Positions 29,356 to 38,114 of a stretch of 64,000 bases of DNA are shown piece after piece. Position 1 is the stretch's first letter. Every line of letters starts with the position of its first letter. The notes beneath the pieces are model-generated. The model did not search any database. It was not told the origin of the DNA and was given only the letters and a program-made list of their open reading frames with translations. The translations under genes and the position numbers were made by a program. Source of the DNA: Micavibrio sp. (GTDB lineage Bacteria > Pseudomonadota > Alphaproteobacteria > Micavibrionales > UBA2020); assembly GCA_028283745.1 (NCBI GenBank), contig JAPWJZ010000004.1, forward strand, positions 491,512 to 555,511, written 5' to 3'.

Positions 29356-30036
29356 ATGCTGTACCCTCATCCGAAGAGAGGTTTCCCTGAGTTGACTGCC
29401 GAACTGCTTCGCATGGACCGGGATGAGCCGGAACCGCAACTGATTGAGCAGGTAGCCGATGCTCTAGCCAAGGGCAACGTCGCCGCCGTCCCGACAGACA
29501 CGTTCTACGGACTCGCCGTCGACCCCGTCAACCTGCGCGCCGTCGACCGCATCTATGAGCTGAAGTCCCGTGCGCGGCACAAGCCACTCTCCCTGCTACT
29601 TTCTGACATGGCGCAGTCCTATGAGCTCGCCCGCAACCTCGACGGAGCCTTCGACCGGCTCGCAGAACGCTTCTGGCCCGGGCCTCTGACGCTGGTCGTC
29701 CGCGCCGGCTCCAAACTCCCGTTGCGCGTCACCGCCAATACTGGCAACGTCGCCATCCGCGTACCGGAGGCCACCATCTGCCGCAGTATCGTCAGCCGCC
29801 TGGGCGTGCCCATCACCGCAACCTCCGCCAACCTCGCAGGCTTTCCCGAGTGCACCACCGCGAGCTGCGTGCGGGAGCAATTCGGCGACAAAATCCCCAT
29901 GATCGTCGACGGCGGCCCCACGCTTCGCACCCTTCCCACCACCATCGTCGACCTCTCCGGCGGAGGCAATTCGTGGATGATCCTGCGCGAAGGCGCCATT
30001 CCCACCCACGAAATCGCCCTTGCCCTGCAGCACTAA
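29356..30036 (+). CDS. L-threonylcarbamoyladenylate synthase (Sua5/YrdC/YciO family)
   Basis: Makes threonylcarbamoyl-AMP for the t6A37 tRNA modification. The 226-residue product has GNVAAVPTDTFYGLAVD, RIYELKSRARHKPLSLLL (the K-x-R-x3-KPL signature), FWPGPLTLVVRA, VAIRVPEA and TSANLAGFPECTT; it lacks the Sua5 C-terminal domain, as in YrdC. The start is uncertain: ATG 29356, TTG 29392 with agagagg upstream, or ATG 29413. The family has non-TsaC members (YciO), so the specific role is inferred. A YdcF-like gene follows after 64 bp. Confidence 0.9.
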   Translation: MLYPHPKRGFPELTAELLRMDRDEPEPQLIEQVADALAKGNVAAVPTDTFYGLAVDPVNLRAVDRIYELKSRARHKPLSLLLSDMAQSYELARNLDGAFDRLAERFWPGPLTLVVRAGSKLPLRVTANTGNVAIRVPEATICRSIVSRLGVPITATSANLAGFPECTTASCVREQFGDKIPMIVDGGPTLRTLPTTIVDLSGGGNSWMILREGAIPTHEIALALQH

Positions 30037-30100
30037 TCTGCAATTCTGCAAACCCGACGCATCCGCCTGCAATTTGCAGCTATCCAATCCAAGCAGACGC

Positions 30101-30766
30101 ATGAGTGCACGACCAGACAACTCCAGGGCCACCACCGCCGCCATCGTATTGCGCTGGGCGGCGCTTGCTGTCCTGCTGCTCCTGCTCGGATGGTTCGGCT
30201 GGGTCTACCGCCAGATCGTCGCCACCGCTGCGGTCGATGACGCGCAGAACGCAGATGCTATCGCTGTCTTTGGCGCAGCCGAGTACGCAGGGCGGCCCTC
30301 CCCTGTGCTGCACGCCCGGCTCGATAAAGCCGTTTCGCTCTACCAGCACGGCATCGCTCCCGTCATCGTCACGCTCGGCGGAGGCCAGGACAAAGACTCC
30401 GGCAAAACCGAAGGCGGTGTCGGCCGTGACTACCTGCTCGCCAACGGCATCCCCTACGACCATATCGTCGCGGAGACAGAATCCATCGACACCGAGCAGC
30501 AGGTTCAGCTGCTCGCCGAAATGGCGCGGGAGCAGGGCTGGGACCGCGTCGTCGTCGTCTCCGACGGCACACACCTCTTCCGCATCGCGCTGCTCTGCCA
30601 ACGGGCCGGGCTCAAGATCTACACCTCGCCGCGCGCCCCGCTCGGTCACATCGATAAGGTCGACGCCGCCGAACGCATCCTCCACGAGATGCTCAGCTAC
30701 ACCTTCCTGCGCTTCGATCTTCACCTGAGCTGGATGCATCGCTGGATGGAAAGCCGGGCCAGCTAA
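30101..30766 (+). CDS. YdcF/ElyC-family (DUF218) membrane protein
   Basis: A 221-residue protein with one N-terminal membrane segment (AALAVLLLLLGWFGWVY) and a DUF218 domain: ADAIAVFGAAEYAGRPSPVLHARLDKAV, VTLGGGQDKDS, the acidic/Glu-rich ETESIDTEQQ region and VVVSDGTHLFRIALL. Family members (ElyC, SanA) affect envelope integrity and peptidoglycan carrier metabolism; the reaction is unknown. ATG 30101 is used; the upstream in-frame region has no similarity. A strong terminator follows. Confidence 0.85.
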   Translation: MSARPDNSRATTAAIVLRWAALAVLLLLLGWFGWVYRQIVATAAVDDAQNADAIAVFGAAEYAGRPSPVLHARLDKAVSLYQHGIAPVIVTLGGGQDKDSGKTEGGVGRDYLLANGIPYDHIVAETESIDTEQQVQLLAEMAREQGWDRVVVVSDGTHLFRIALLCQRAGLKIYTSPRAPLGHIDKVDAAERILHEMLSYTFLRFDLHLSWMHRWMESRAS

Positions 30767-30782
30767 AACCCACGGCAAACGC

Positions 30783-30818
30783 ACAACGGCCCGCGAAGAG
30801 CAACTCGCGGGCCGTTGT
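30783..30818. terminator. Bidirectional terminator between ydcF-like gene and the pyrimidine cluster
   Basis: A perfect 14-bp stem (acaacggcccgcga with its complement) and an 8-base loop, followed on the plus strand by attttcgtt. Flanking cggcaaacg/cgttgccg can extend the pairing. It lies between convergent genes. Confidence 0.8.
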
Positions 30819-30840
30819 ATTTTCGTTGCCGTTTATAGCA

Positions 30841-32226
30841 TTAGGCAGACGCCGCGCCGTCCGGCACACACTGTTCATCGGCCATATGCAGCCACTTATC
30901 CAGCGTATTGATGCCGAGCTCGATCTCGTCCTTGGTCGCAATCAGTGGCGGAGCAATCACGAAGTGGGAAACCCAGGCCTGAATCGTCACACCGTCGGCC
31001 AGCATCTTGCCGGCGATCTGGTCCACCAGCAACGGTTTGCCGGTCAGCTTGTCCGGGTAAGTGTTGAACGGCTCCTTGGTCTTCTGGTTCTTCACCAGAT
31101 CCACAGCCCAGAAGAGACCATGGCCGCGCACATCACCGATCGACGGATGCTTGGCCTTGAGCGCCATAAGCTTCTCCTTCACAAACGGCTCCAGCTCCTT
31201 GGCACGCTCCACCAGCTTCAGGCGCTTCATTTCGTTGATCGTCGCAACCGCGGGCAGCAGCGTCATCGGGTGCGCTTCATACGTATGGCCGTGGGCAAAG
31301 TAATTGTCCTGGAAGAAGTCGCCAATCTTCTCGCTCGTCGCACAGAGGCCCAGCGGAACATACGCGCTCGTAATGCCCTTCGCCGTTGTGAGGATATCCG
31401 GCGTCACGCCCCACAGGTTCATGGCAAACCACTCGCCCGTTCTTCCCCAGCCTGCCATCACCTCATCGGCAATCAGCAACACTCCGGTCTCATCGCAGAT
31501 CTTGCGCAGCTTCTGCATGTAGCCCTTCGGAGGAACGATAACGCCGTTCGTGCCCACAATCGGCTCCACCAGCACCGCCGCCACATCACTCTCGTTGCGG
31601 ATCATATGCTCCAGATAATCCGCGCACGCCAGCCCGCACTCCGGCGAGGTGTGCTTAAGCGGGCAACGATAGCAATGAGCCTCCGGCCCAAAGATCACCC
31701 CCTGCGCCTTGCCGCGCGGCTCCATCGGCCACCGGCGTGGGTCTCCCGTCGCCGCAATGGAGCTCGAGGTCGAGCCGTGGTAAGAACGGTAGCGCGCCAG
31801 AATCTTCGTCTTGCCCGTATACATACGGGCAATCTTGAACGCCGCTTCATTCGCGTCCGTACCGCTGGTCGTAAAGAAGAACTTGTTGATGCCCTTCGGC
31901 AGCACCTCCAGCAGCAACTTGGAAAGCTCGGCGCGCGCGTTGGTGGCGTAGCCCGGCATCGCGTACGCCAGATCCTCAGCCTGCTTCTTGATCGCGTCGA
32001 TCACGACCTTGTTCTTGTGCCCCAGGTTCGAGCACATCAGCTGCGAAGAGAAATCCAGATACCGCTTTCCCTTGGAGTCCACCAGGTAGCAGCCTTCCGC
32101 ATCGACGATATGCATCGGCGTCCAGCCCTTCTGGTAGCGCCAGGTGCCATAATTCGTCTCCTGCGTAATCTGAACCACTTCTTCCGAAGTCATGGGATTG
32201 CCGAACGGCAACGTTGAGGTGCTCAT
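30841..32226 (-). CDS. Class III aminotransferase, probably beta-alanine transaminase of pyrimidine catabolism
   Basis: PLP enzyme of 461 residues. Motifs: SGTDANEAAFKIAR near 121, SYHGSTSSS near 148, LIADEVMAGWGRTG with the PLP Asp near 255, and TTAKGITSAYVPLG with the PLP Lys near 287. It is the last gene of the reductive pyrimidine cluster, where the final product beta-alanine needs a transaminase to malonate semialdehyde; that substrate is inferred from position. A cysteine-rich insert (C185, C188, C197, C201) is a noteworthy feature. ATG 32226 is chosen, with aaagg upstream. It is 23 bp downstream of the permease gene. Confidence 0.88.
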   Translation of the reverse strand: MSTSTLPFGNPMTSEEVVQITQETNYGTWRYQKGWTPMHIVDAEGCYLVDSKGKRYLDFSSQLMCSNLGHKNKVVIDAIKKQAEDLAYAMPGYATNARAELSKLLLEVLPKGINKFFFTTSGTDANEAAFKIARMYTGKTKILARYRSYHGSTSSSIAATGDPRRWPMEPRGKAQGVIFGPEAHCYRCPLKHTSPECGLACADYLEHMIRNESDVAAVLVEPIVGTNGVIVPPKGYMQKLRKICDETGVLLIADEVMAGWGRTGEWFAMNLWGVTPDILTTAKGITSAYVPLGLCATSEKIGDFFQDNYFAHGHTYEAHPMTLLPAVATINEMKRLKLVERAKELEPFVKEKLMALKAKHPSIGDVRGHGLFWAVDLVKNQKTKEPFNTYPDKLTGKPLLVDQIAGKMLADGVTIQAWVSHFVIAPPLIATKDEIELGINTLDKWLHMADEQCVPDGAASA

Positions 32227-32249
32227 GGAAACATTCAGCCTTTCTAGAG

Positions 32250-33704
32250 TTATGCCGATGCTGGGCGCGTTCCACGCTGGCCCAGCATCAGCAGGAAGTA
32301 AAGCGCGCCTGACAGGAAGAACCCGACAAACCACGCGTAGTCATAGAGAAATGCAAGCGAGGGAAGAAAGCGGCCAACCAGCGCCGCCGCCACCCCCGCT
32401 CCAAGAGCGATCAAAGCCGCGGGATTAAATCCGTTGCGGTACTCATACATGCCGCCGCGCCGGTACAGCGAATACGTATCCAGCTTCGTTCCGCGCACCA
32501 GAAAGTAATCCGCCACCATGATGCCGGCCACCGGCCCCAGCAAGCCGGAATACCCCACAAGCCAGCCAAAGACATACGAACCAAACGTGGCCATCAGCTT
32601 CCAGGGCATCATCGCAAGCCCCAGAAAACCGGTTATTAGGCCACCGGTACGAAAGCTGATCAGGCGTGGCGCAAGGTTCGAAAAATCATTGGAAGGCCCG
32701 ACAACATTTGCTCCGATGTTCACATTCAACGTAGCCACCAGCAGAGCAATCAGTCCCAGAAAAGCCAGCACCGGCTGGTGAAACTGCCCCAGTAACTCCA
32801 CAGGACTCCAGATCGGCCGGCCGAAAACCACCGTAGACGCGGACGTCACTGCGATGCCGAGAAACGAGTACAGCACCATCGCCACCGGTAACCCAAACGC
32901 CTGCCCCACCAGCTGCGACTCCTGGTTCTTCGCATACCGCGTGAAGTCAGGAATGTTCAGCGACAACGTCGCCCAGTAGCCAACCATCGCCGTCAACGAC
33001 GGAAAGAAGAAGCGCCAGAAGTCGTGCGAGTTCGTAAAGTGGCTCGGCGTTGAGAGCATCGGTCCAAAACCGCCAGCCTTCCTTAGCATGAACACCAACA
33101 GCAGCCCGCTCATAATCAGCATGAACGGCGCCGAGAAGCTCTGCAAAAAGCGAATCGACTCCACACCCTTCCAGATCACCAGCATATTCAGCGCCCAGAA
33201 GCCGAGAAAGCAGACCCACACCACCATCTGCGATCCAGCCGTTCCCGGCGCCAGCACATTCACCATCTGCGCAATTGCCTGCCCGCCGATCCACGATTGA
33301 ATCCCGAACCACCCGCAGGCCACAATCGCGCGCAGAACCGCAGGAATCTGCGCGCCGCGCGGCCCAAAGCTGGCACGAACAAACACCGGAAAGGGAATGC
33401 CGTACTTGGCTCCGGCATGCGCGTTCAGCAACATGGGGATCAGCACAATCAGATTGCCCAGCAGGATCGTCAAAATCGCCTGCTTCCAGTTCATCCCTCC
33501 GGCAATCAACGAACTGGCCAGCATGTACGTTGTGACCTCCATCGACATGGAGAACCACAGCGCCAGATAGTTGTAGGTGGACCATGTCCGGCGGACCGGC
33601 TCCGTTGGTGCCAGATCATCGTTGTACAGCCGGCTGTCGGGCGCGCTCTCCCAGCCCGCGTCGCGATGGGGCGTGCCCGGGTCGTTCGCAGCAGGAGCCA
33701 GCAT
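32250..33704 (-). CDS. NCS1-family nucleobase/hydantoin:cation symporter
   Basis: A 484-residue, 12-helix permease of the nucleobase:cation symporter-1 family: DDLAPTEPVRRTWSTYNYLALWFSM at the first helix, IPFPVFVRASFGPRGAQIPA, ACGWFGIQSWIGGQA and SLNIPDFTRYAKNQ. Members carry uracil, allantoin, hydantoins or cytosine; in this cluster uracil or thymine (or dihydro forms) is likely. ATG 33704 has aggagg 9 bases upstream and overlaps the hydantoinase stop by one base (TGATG), showing coupling. An in-frame start at 33728 lacks such a site. Confidence 0.92.
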   Translation of the reverse strand: MLAPAANDPGTPHRDAGWESAPDSRLYNDDLAPTEPVRRTWSTYNYLALWFSMSMEVTTYMLASSLIAGGMNWKQAILTILLGNLIVLIPMLLNAHAGAKYGIPFPVFVRASFGPRGAQIPAVLRAIVACGWFGIQSWIGGQAIAQMVNVLAPGTAGSQMVVWVCFLGFWALNMLVIWKGVESIRFLQSFSAPFMLIMSGLLLVFMLRKAGGFGPMLSTPSHFTNSHDFWRFFFPSLTAMVGYWATLSLNIPDFTRYAKNQESQLVGQAFGLPVAMVLYSFLGIAVTSASTVVFGRPIWSPVELLGQFHQPVLAFLGLIALLVATLNVNIGANVVGPSNDFSNLAPRLISFRTGGLITGFLGLAMMPWKLMATFGSYVFGWLVGYSGLLGPVAGIMVADYFLVRGTKLDTYSLYRRGGMYEYRNGFNPAALIALGAGVAAALVGRFLPSLAFLYDYAWFVGFFLSGALYFLLMLGQRGTRPASA

Positions 33705-35116
33705 CAGGCGAAGCCTCCTGCGTTGCACTCGCGCTTCACAAACCGCCCACGACCTGTGGCCCCCAAAAACGCGCCCGGCTGCGTCTCGTTATCCACCACC
33801 AGCTCGCCGCGCGAGAACACCTTGGCCGCATTACCCTTCACCGTCCAGCCCTCGAACAGGTTGTAGTCATTGCCCATGCGTTGCGTCGCTGCCTGCAGCG
33901 TGTACTCCTTGTTCGGATCCCACAGCACCACATCCGCGTCCAGCCCTGCGGCGATCCTACCCTTCTGTCCGCCCATGCCAAAGATTTTCGCCGGGTTCGT
34001 GCTGCTCAATGCGACAAACTGCTCCGGGGTAATCCGACCGGCGTTCACCCCGAAGTGCCACAGAATCTGCATCCTGTTTTCAACCCCCGGACCACCGTTC
34101 GGAATCTTGCGGAAGTCATCCCTGCCCAAAGCCTTCTGCTCCATCGTGAACGGGCAATGGTCGGTCGAAACCACCGTGATCGAACCATCGGCCAGAGCCT
34201 TCCACAAAGGTTCTTGATGGCGTTTCTCGCGCAGCGGAGGCGTAAACACGAACTTCGCTTCCTCCCAGCTCTTGCCCGGCATCTGCTCTTCGAGCGAGAG
34301 CACAAGGTACTGCGTACAGGTCTCAGCCAGGGCTCTGGCTCCGCGAGCCTGCATATGCTCCAGCGCATCCAGGGCGTACTCATTGGAAAGATGCACAATG
34401 TAGACCGCAGCCCCAGTCATATCGGCCAACGCAATCGCACGATGCGTCGCCTCCGCCTCCGCCTTCGGATCGCGGCTCAACGCATGCCAGTGCGGCTCGG
34501 TCTTCCCTTCTGCCGCCATGCGCGCGACAACCACGTCGATCGCGCTGCCGTTCTCCGCGTGAATGCAACAAAGCGCATTCAGCGAAGCGGCCTTCTCCAT
34601 CACACGAAACATCAGCTCATCGTTGATCATCAGCACGTTCGGATACGCCATGAAGAGCTTGAAGCTGGAGATACCCGCCTTGGTCATCTCCTCCATCTCG
34701 TTCAGCGTCTCTTCGCCGTTGGTGCCATGCAGATTGGTCACAGCCATGTGCAGAGAAAAGTCCACACATGCTTTACCGTCCGATTTTTTCAGCCAGATTT
34801 CGAGCGCCTCCTTCAAGGTGCTGCTCTGGTTCTGCAAGGCGAAATCGATCACCGTCGTCGTCCCGCCCACCGCGGCCGCCTGGGTTCCCGTCGTATAGTC
34901 GTCTGCCGACGTCGTTCCACCGAACGGCATATCCAGATGCGTATGCACGTCAATTCCACCCGGTATCACCAGCAACCCCGTAGCATCCACTACAGTGTGC
35001 CCGGCCTCGTTCAGCCCTTGTCCAACGGCTGCAATCGTCTCTCCTTCAATCAGCACATCGAGCTTTGCGGAAGACTCCGCACTTACCACGGTCCCGTTCT
35101 TAATCAGTGTTCCCAT
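33704..35116 (-). CDS. hydA: Dihydropyrimidinase (D-hydantoinase)
   Basis: Opens dihydrouracil or dihydrothymine to N-carbamoyl-beta-amino acids. The 470-residue cyclic amidohydrolase has metal ligands in GGIDVHTHLDMP, the carboxylated Lys in SSFKLFMAYP, His in CIHAENG, His in IVHLSNE and Asp in STDHCPF. The length is normal. It sits after PreA (53 bp) and is coupled to the permease start. The whole cluster order supports dihydropyrimidine rather than hydantoin as the natural substrate. Confidence 0.95.
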   Translation of the reverse strand: MGTLIKNGTVVSAESSAKLDVLIEGETIAAVGQGLNEAGHTVVDATGLLVIPGGIDVHTHLDMPFGGTTSADDYTTGTQAAAVGGTTTVIDFALQNQSSTLKEALEIWLKKSDGKACVDFSLHMAVTNLHGTNGEETLNEMEEMTKAGISSFKLFMAYPNVLMINDELMFRVMEKAASLNALCCIHAENGSAIDVVVARMAAEGKTEPHWHALSRDPKAEAEATHRAIALADMTGAAVYIVHLSNEYALDALEHMQARGARALAETCTQYLVLSLEEQMPGKSWEEAKFVFTPPLREKRHQEPLWKALADGSITVVSTDHCPFTMEQKALGRDDFRKIPNGGPGVENRMQILWHFGVNAGRITPEQFVALSSTNPAKIFGMGGQKGRIAAGLDADVVLWDPNKEYTLQAATQRMGNDYNLFEGWTVKGNAAKVFSRGELVVDNETQPGAFLGATGRGRFVKRECNAGGFA

Positions 35117-35138
35117 ACGTCTTCATTTACTCCAGAAA

Positions 35139-35160
35139 GGCGACAGGCATGACTGTCGCC
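35139..35160 (-). other. Hairpin between dihydropyrimidinase and preA
   Basis: 8-bp stem (ggcgacag/ctgtcgcc) with a 6-base loop, followed in the minus direction by tttctggag, which doubles as the ribosome-site region ahead of the hydantoinase start. It may stabilise transcript ends or reduce read-through. Confidence 0.35.
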
Positions 35161-35169
35161 ATGCCTTGT

Positions 35170-36591
35170 CTACAAGTTGGGGTTGAAGTCGTTCGGCCCG
35201 GTCACACCCTGCGGAACATATCCGGCTGCCACACGTTCAGCCCAGGTAATCGGCGTTGTGTCTTTATCCATACGCTCCATCGTGATGCACTCCGGAACCG
35301 GGCATACCAGTGAGCAAAGATTACACCCAACACAGTGGTGTTCATCCACCCGCGGAATTCTGTTCAGCGGAGTTTTGTTCCCCCCCTCAACGCTGCCGCC
35401 ATCCAGATCCAGCTTCGGGATCGGCGTCATCGCAATCTTGGAGCGGCTCTGCGCCATGGCCATATCCGGCGTGAAGTAGGTGTTCGGCGTCTCCTCCGTA
35501 CGATCCAAATGGATGCACTGGTGAGCTCCATCCCAGCACGCCGTATAGCAAAGCTGGCAACCGATGCACTTGGACTCATTGATATGCGCCACCACGTGGT
35601 AGTTCATATTCAGGTTCTTCCACTCGTCCACATTCGGCAGGCTCTTGCCACGGAAGTCTTCAATCGTCTCGTAGCCCTTGCGGCTCATCCAGCTCAACAG
35701 GCCGTCGGCCATGTCTTCCACGATGCGGTAGCCGTAGTGCATCGCCGCCGTACACACCTGCACGGTCCCTGCGCCCAGCAGCATGAACTCCGCTGCATCC
35801 TGCCAGGAGCCGATGCCACCGATGCCCGACAACGGCAGGGCCGCCGCCGGATCGCTCATCACCTGCTGCACCATGTTCAGCGCAATCGGTTTCACCGCCG
35901 GTCCGCAGTAGCCGCCATGCGAGCTCTTGCCGTCCACCTTCGGACGTGGCTCCAGCGTATCCAGGTCAATGCCTGTAATGGAGTTGATCGTATTGATCGC
36001 GCTCAGCGCGTCCGCACCCGCGGCCTTGGCCGCGCGCGCAGGCATACGGATATCCGAAATGTTCGGCGTCAGTTTTACGATCACCGGCGTGCGTGCAACC
36101 TCTTTCACCCATTCGGTAATCTGGCCGCAGTACTCCGGCACCTGACCCACCGCCGAGCCCATACCGCGCTCACTCATACCGTGCGGACAGCCGAAGTTCA
36201 GCTCCAGGCCATCGCAGCCCGTGTCCTCCACACGCTTCACAATGTCGTGCCACGCCTCGCGCTTGGATTCCACCATCAGTGACGCAATCACCTGATGCTT
36301 CGGATAACGGCGCTTTACCTCTGCCATCTCACGCAGGTTCAGCTCCGTCGGACGATCGCTGATCAGCTCAATGTTGTTGAGCCCCATCATCCGCTGTCCA
36401 TTCCAATCAATCGAGCTATAGCGTGAGCTCACATTCGTTACTGGAGAGCCGATCGTCTTCCACACCGCCCCGCCCCAACCCGCGTCAAAGGCTCGCATAA
36501 TCTGCTCACCGCAGTTCGTCGGCGGTGCGCTCGCAAGCCAGAATGGGTTCAGGCACTTGATGCCTGCAAATGTTGTTTCAAGCGTTGGCAT
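35170..36591 (-). CDS. preA: NAD-dependent dihydropyrimidine dehydrogenase subunit PreA
   Basis: Catalytic subunit reducing uracil and thymine to the 5,6-dihydro forms with FMN. The 473-residue protein has a DHOD-like barrel (FAGIKCLNPFWLASAPPTN at the start, ELNFGCPHGMSERGMG, VIVKLTPNISDI, GIGGIGSWQDAAEFMLLGA) and a C-terminal two 4Fe-4S ferredoxin domain with CIGCQLCYTACWDGAHQC and CVGCNLCSLVCPVPEC. The order matches E. coli PreA, with a slightly longer tail. Its start overlaps the preT end by 14 bp. Confidence 0.96.
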   Translation of the reverse strand: MPTLETTFAGIKCLNPFWLASAPPTNCGEQIMRAFDAGWGGAVWKTIGSPVTNVSSRYSSIDWNGQRMMGLNNIELISDRPTELNLREMAEVKRRYPKHQVIASLMVESKREAWHDIVKRVEDTGCDGLELNFGCPHGMSERGMGSAVGQVPEYCGQITEWVKEVARTPVIVKLTPNISDIRMPARAAKAAGADALSAINTINSITGIDLDTLEPRPKVDGKSSHGGYCGPAVKPIALNMVQQVMSDPAAALPLSGIGGIGSWQDAAEFMLLGAGTVQVCTAAMHYGYRIVEDMADGLLSWMSRKGYETIEDFRGKSLPNVDEWKNLNMNYHVVAHINESKCIGCQLCYTACWDGAHQCIHLDRTEETPNTYFTPDMAMAQSRSKIAMTPIPKLDLDGGSVEGGNKTPLNRIPRVDEHHCVGCNLCSLVCPVPECITMERMDKDTTPITWAERVAAGYVPQGVTGPNDFNPNL

Positions 36592-37942
36592 AGCTTCCTC
36601 CTGCGTGCACTCCGACCTCTAGATATGCAGCGATGCCAATACCGGCACGCTTGCCGTCGGCGACCGCATCCACCACTTCACGACCACCGTTGGTGCAATC
36701 GCCACCGGCAAAGTACTTCGGATTCGTCGTCTGCCCCGTAGCCCGGTCAATCACGACACGCCCGCGTTCCAGCTTCACCGTCGCGTGCTCGCCGGCAAGA
36801 AACTCCGTATGCGTTCCCTGACCGATCGACAGGATTACCAGATCCACCGGCAGAACCTTTGTCTCTCCGGTCGGCACCAACGAACCATCCGTCGCGGCTT
36901 CGTAGACGGCCATCTCCAGCGTCTCAACCTTGTCCAAGCCATCCACTTTCGTGGGCTGCACATGCCACAGGAACTTCACGCCCTCCTGCTTGGCGTGCTC
37001 ATACTCGAACGCGAACGCCGACATCTGCGCCGGTCCGCGACGGTAGACCATGTACACATCCTTGGCGCCCAAACGAACCGCGGCGTTTGCCGCATCGATC
37101 GCCGTATTGCCTGCTCCGATCACCGCCACACGCTCCGGTGCCGTGGTCAACTCGCCGCTCTTGTATCCGGCAATGTAATCGAGCGCGTTGGTTACGCCCT
37201 GCAGGCCTTCCCCCGCAACGCCCAACCTGTGAATCGTGCCGAGCCCAATGCCCAGGAAGACCGCGTCATGCGTTTCTTCCAGCTGCTTGAGCTTCTCTTC
37301 ATCAATCTGCGTGTTCGGAACAAACTCCACACCCAGCTGCGAGAGCAGGTCAATCTCTTCAAGGGAAGCACGCAGCGTCAACTTGTACTCTGCAATGCCA
37401 TACGTATTTAATCCACCCGGCAAAGCCCGTGCATCGTAGATTGTGGCGCGGATGCCGCGACGGCGAAGCTCAGCAGCACATGCCAGAGAAGCAGGTCCCG
37501 CGCCGATGAGCGCAACCGATTTGCCCGTCTCCGCACCCGGCTTAAACGGCAACGGTGCTCCGCTCTCGTGCAACGAGTCCATCGCAAAACGCTGCAGGCG
37601 GCCAATCTCAATCGGCTTCTTGTTGTAATGGTTCATCACGCAGGCGCCTTCGCAGAGCACATCCACCGGGCAGGCGCGTGAGCAGCTCGCTCCCAGAATG
37701 TTTGCGTCCAGAATCGTCCTCGCCGAGCCTTCCAGATTGCCGCTCGCAATCTTCTTGATGAACTTCGGTACATCGATATGCGTTGGACAGGCCTGCATAC
37801 ACGGCGCGTCAAAGCAGTAAAGACAACGGTTGGCTTCCGCAACCGCTGCCGCTGCTTCCAGCGGGGGATGCAGATCCGGGAATCGCGCCGCAATCTCCGG
37901 CGACGCGGGGGCCTGCGCCACAAAGCTCTTCAGCTCACTCAT
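36578..37942 (-). CDS. preT: NAD-dependent dihydropyrimidine dehydrogenase subunit PreT
   Basis: Electron-input subunit (FAD, 4Fe-4S) that passes NADH electrons to PreA. The 454-residue protein has an N-terminal helical Fe-S domain with CLYCFDAPCMQACPTHIDVP and ASCSRACPVDVLCEGACV, an FAD Rossmann motif (VALIGAGPASLACAAEL) near 148 and a nucleotide motif (VAVIGAGNTAIDAANAA) near 270, followed by the C-terminal GGDCTNGGREVVDAVADG segment. The 3' end overlaps preA. An intergenic stretch of 172 bp separates it from the upstream amidohydrolase gene. Confidence 0.96.
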   Translation of the reverse strand: MSELKSFVAQAPASPEIAARFPDLHPPLEAAAAVAEANRCLYCFDAPCMQACPTHIDVPKFIKKIASGNLEGSARTILDANILGASCSRACPVDVLCEGACVMNHYNKKPIEIGRLQRFAMDSLHESGAPLPFKPGAETGKSVALIGAGPASLACAAELRRRGIRATIYDARALPGGLNTYGIAEYKLTLRASLEEIDLLSQLGVEFVPNTQIDEEKLKQLEETHDAVFLGIGLGTIHRLGVAGEGLQGVTNALDYIAGYKSGELTTAPERVAVIGAGNTAIDAANAAVRLGAKDVYMVYRRGPAQMSAFAFEYEHAKQEGVKFLWHVQPTKVDGLDKVETLEMAVYEAATDGSLVPTGETKVLPVDLVILSIGQGTHTEFLAGEHATVKLERGRVVIDRATGQTTNPKYFAGGDCTNGGREVVDAVADGKRAGIGIAAYLEVGVHAGGSYANA

Positions 37943-38081
37943 CGTGCCTCGGTTCCTCCGGGCCCAACCGCGCCCATGTAAAAAGAAAAAAACGAAGCCC
38001 CCGCACTCCAGAAGCAGGAACTACGGGAATGCCGGAAAAAGGGCGTTCGTCTTTTTCAGAAAAAACGATTATCCACGAAAC

Positions 38082-38105
38082 AGCCCCAAGCGCAAAATCG
38101 GGGCT
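38082..38105 (-). terminator. Weak hairpin downstream of the amidohydrolase gene
   Basis: Arms agcccc and ggggct (6 bp) with a 12-base loop lie 10 bases past the amidohydrolase stop, on the side toward preT. It may end or attenuate that transcript; the T-run is poor. Confidence 0.3.
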
Positions 38106-38114
38106 CAAAAGAAC

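Noticed and set aside
30037-30100. Repeated ctgcaatt and agacgcat words ahead of the ydcF-like gene
   Set aside because: Short, imperfect and without a plausible hairpin or operator arrangement.
30826-32217. A 463-codon plus-strand frame across the aminotransferase gene
   Set aside because: Antisense to a gene with PLP motifs; Arg/His/Leu-rich translation, no similarity.
33584-35152. A 522-codon plus-strand frame across the dihydropyrimidinase and neighbouring genes
   Set aside because: It opposes a gene with complete metal ligands and operon context; the translated product is Arg/His-rich and matches no family.
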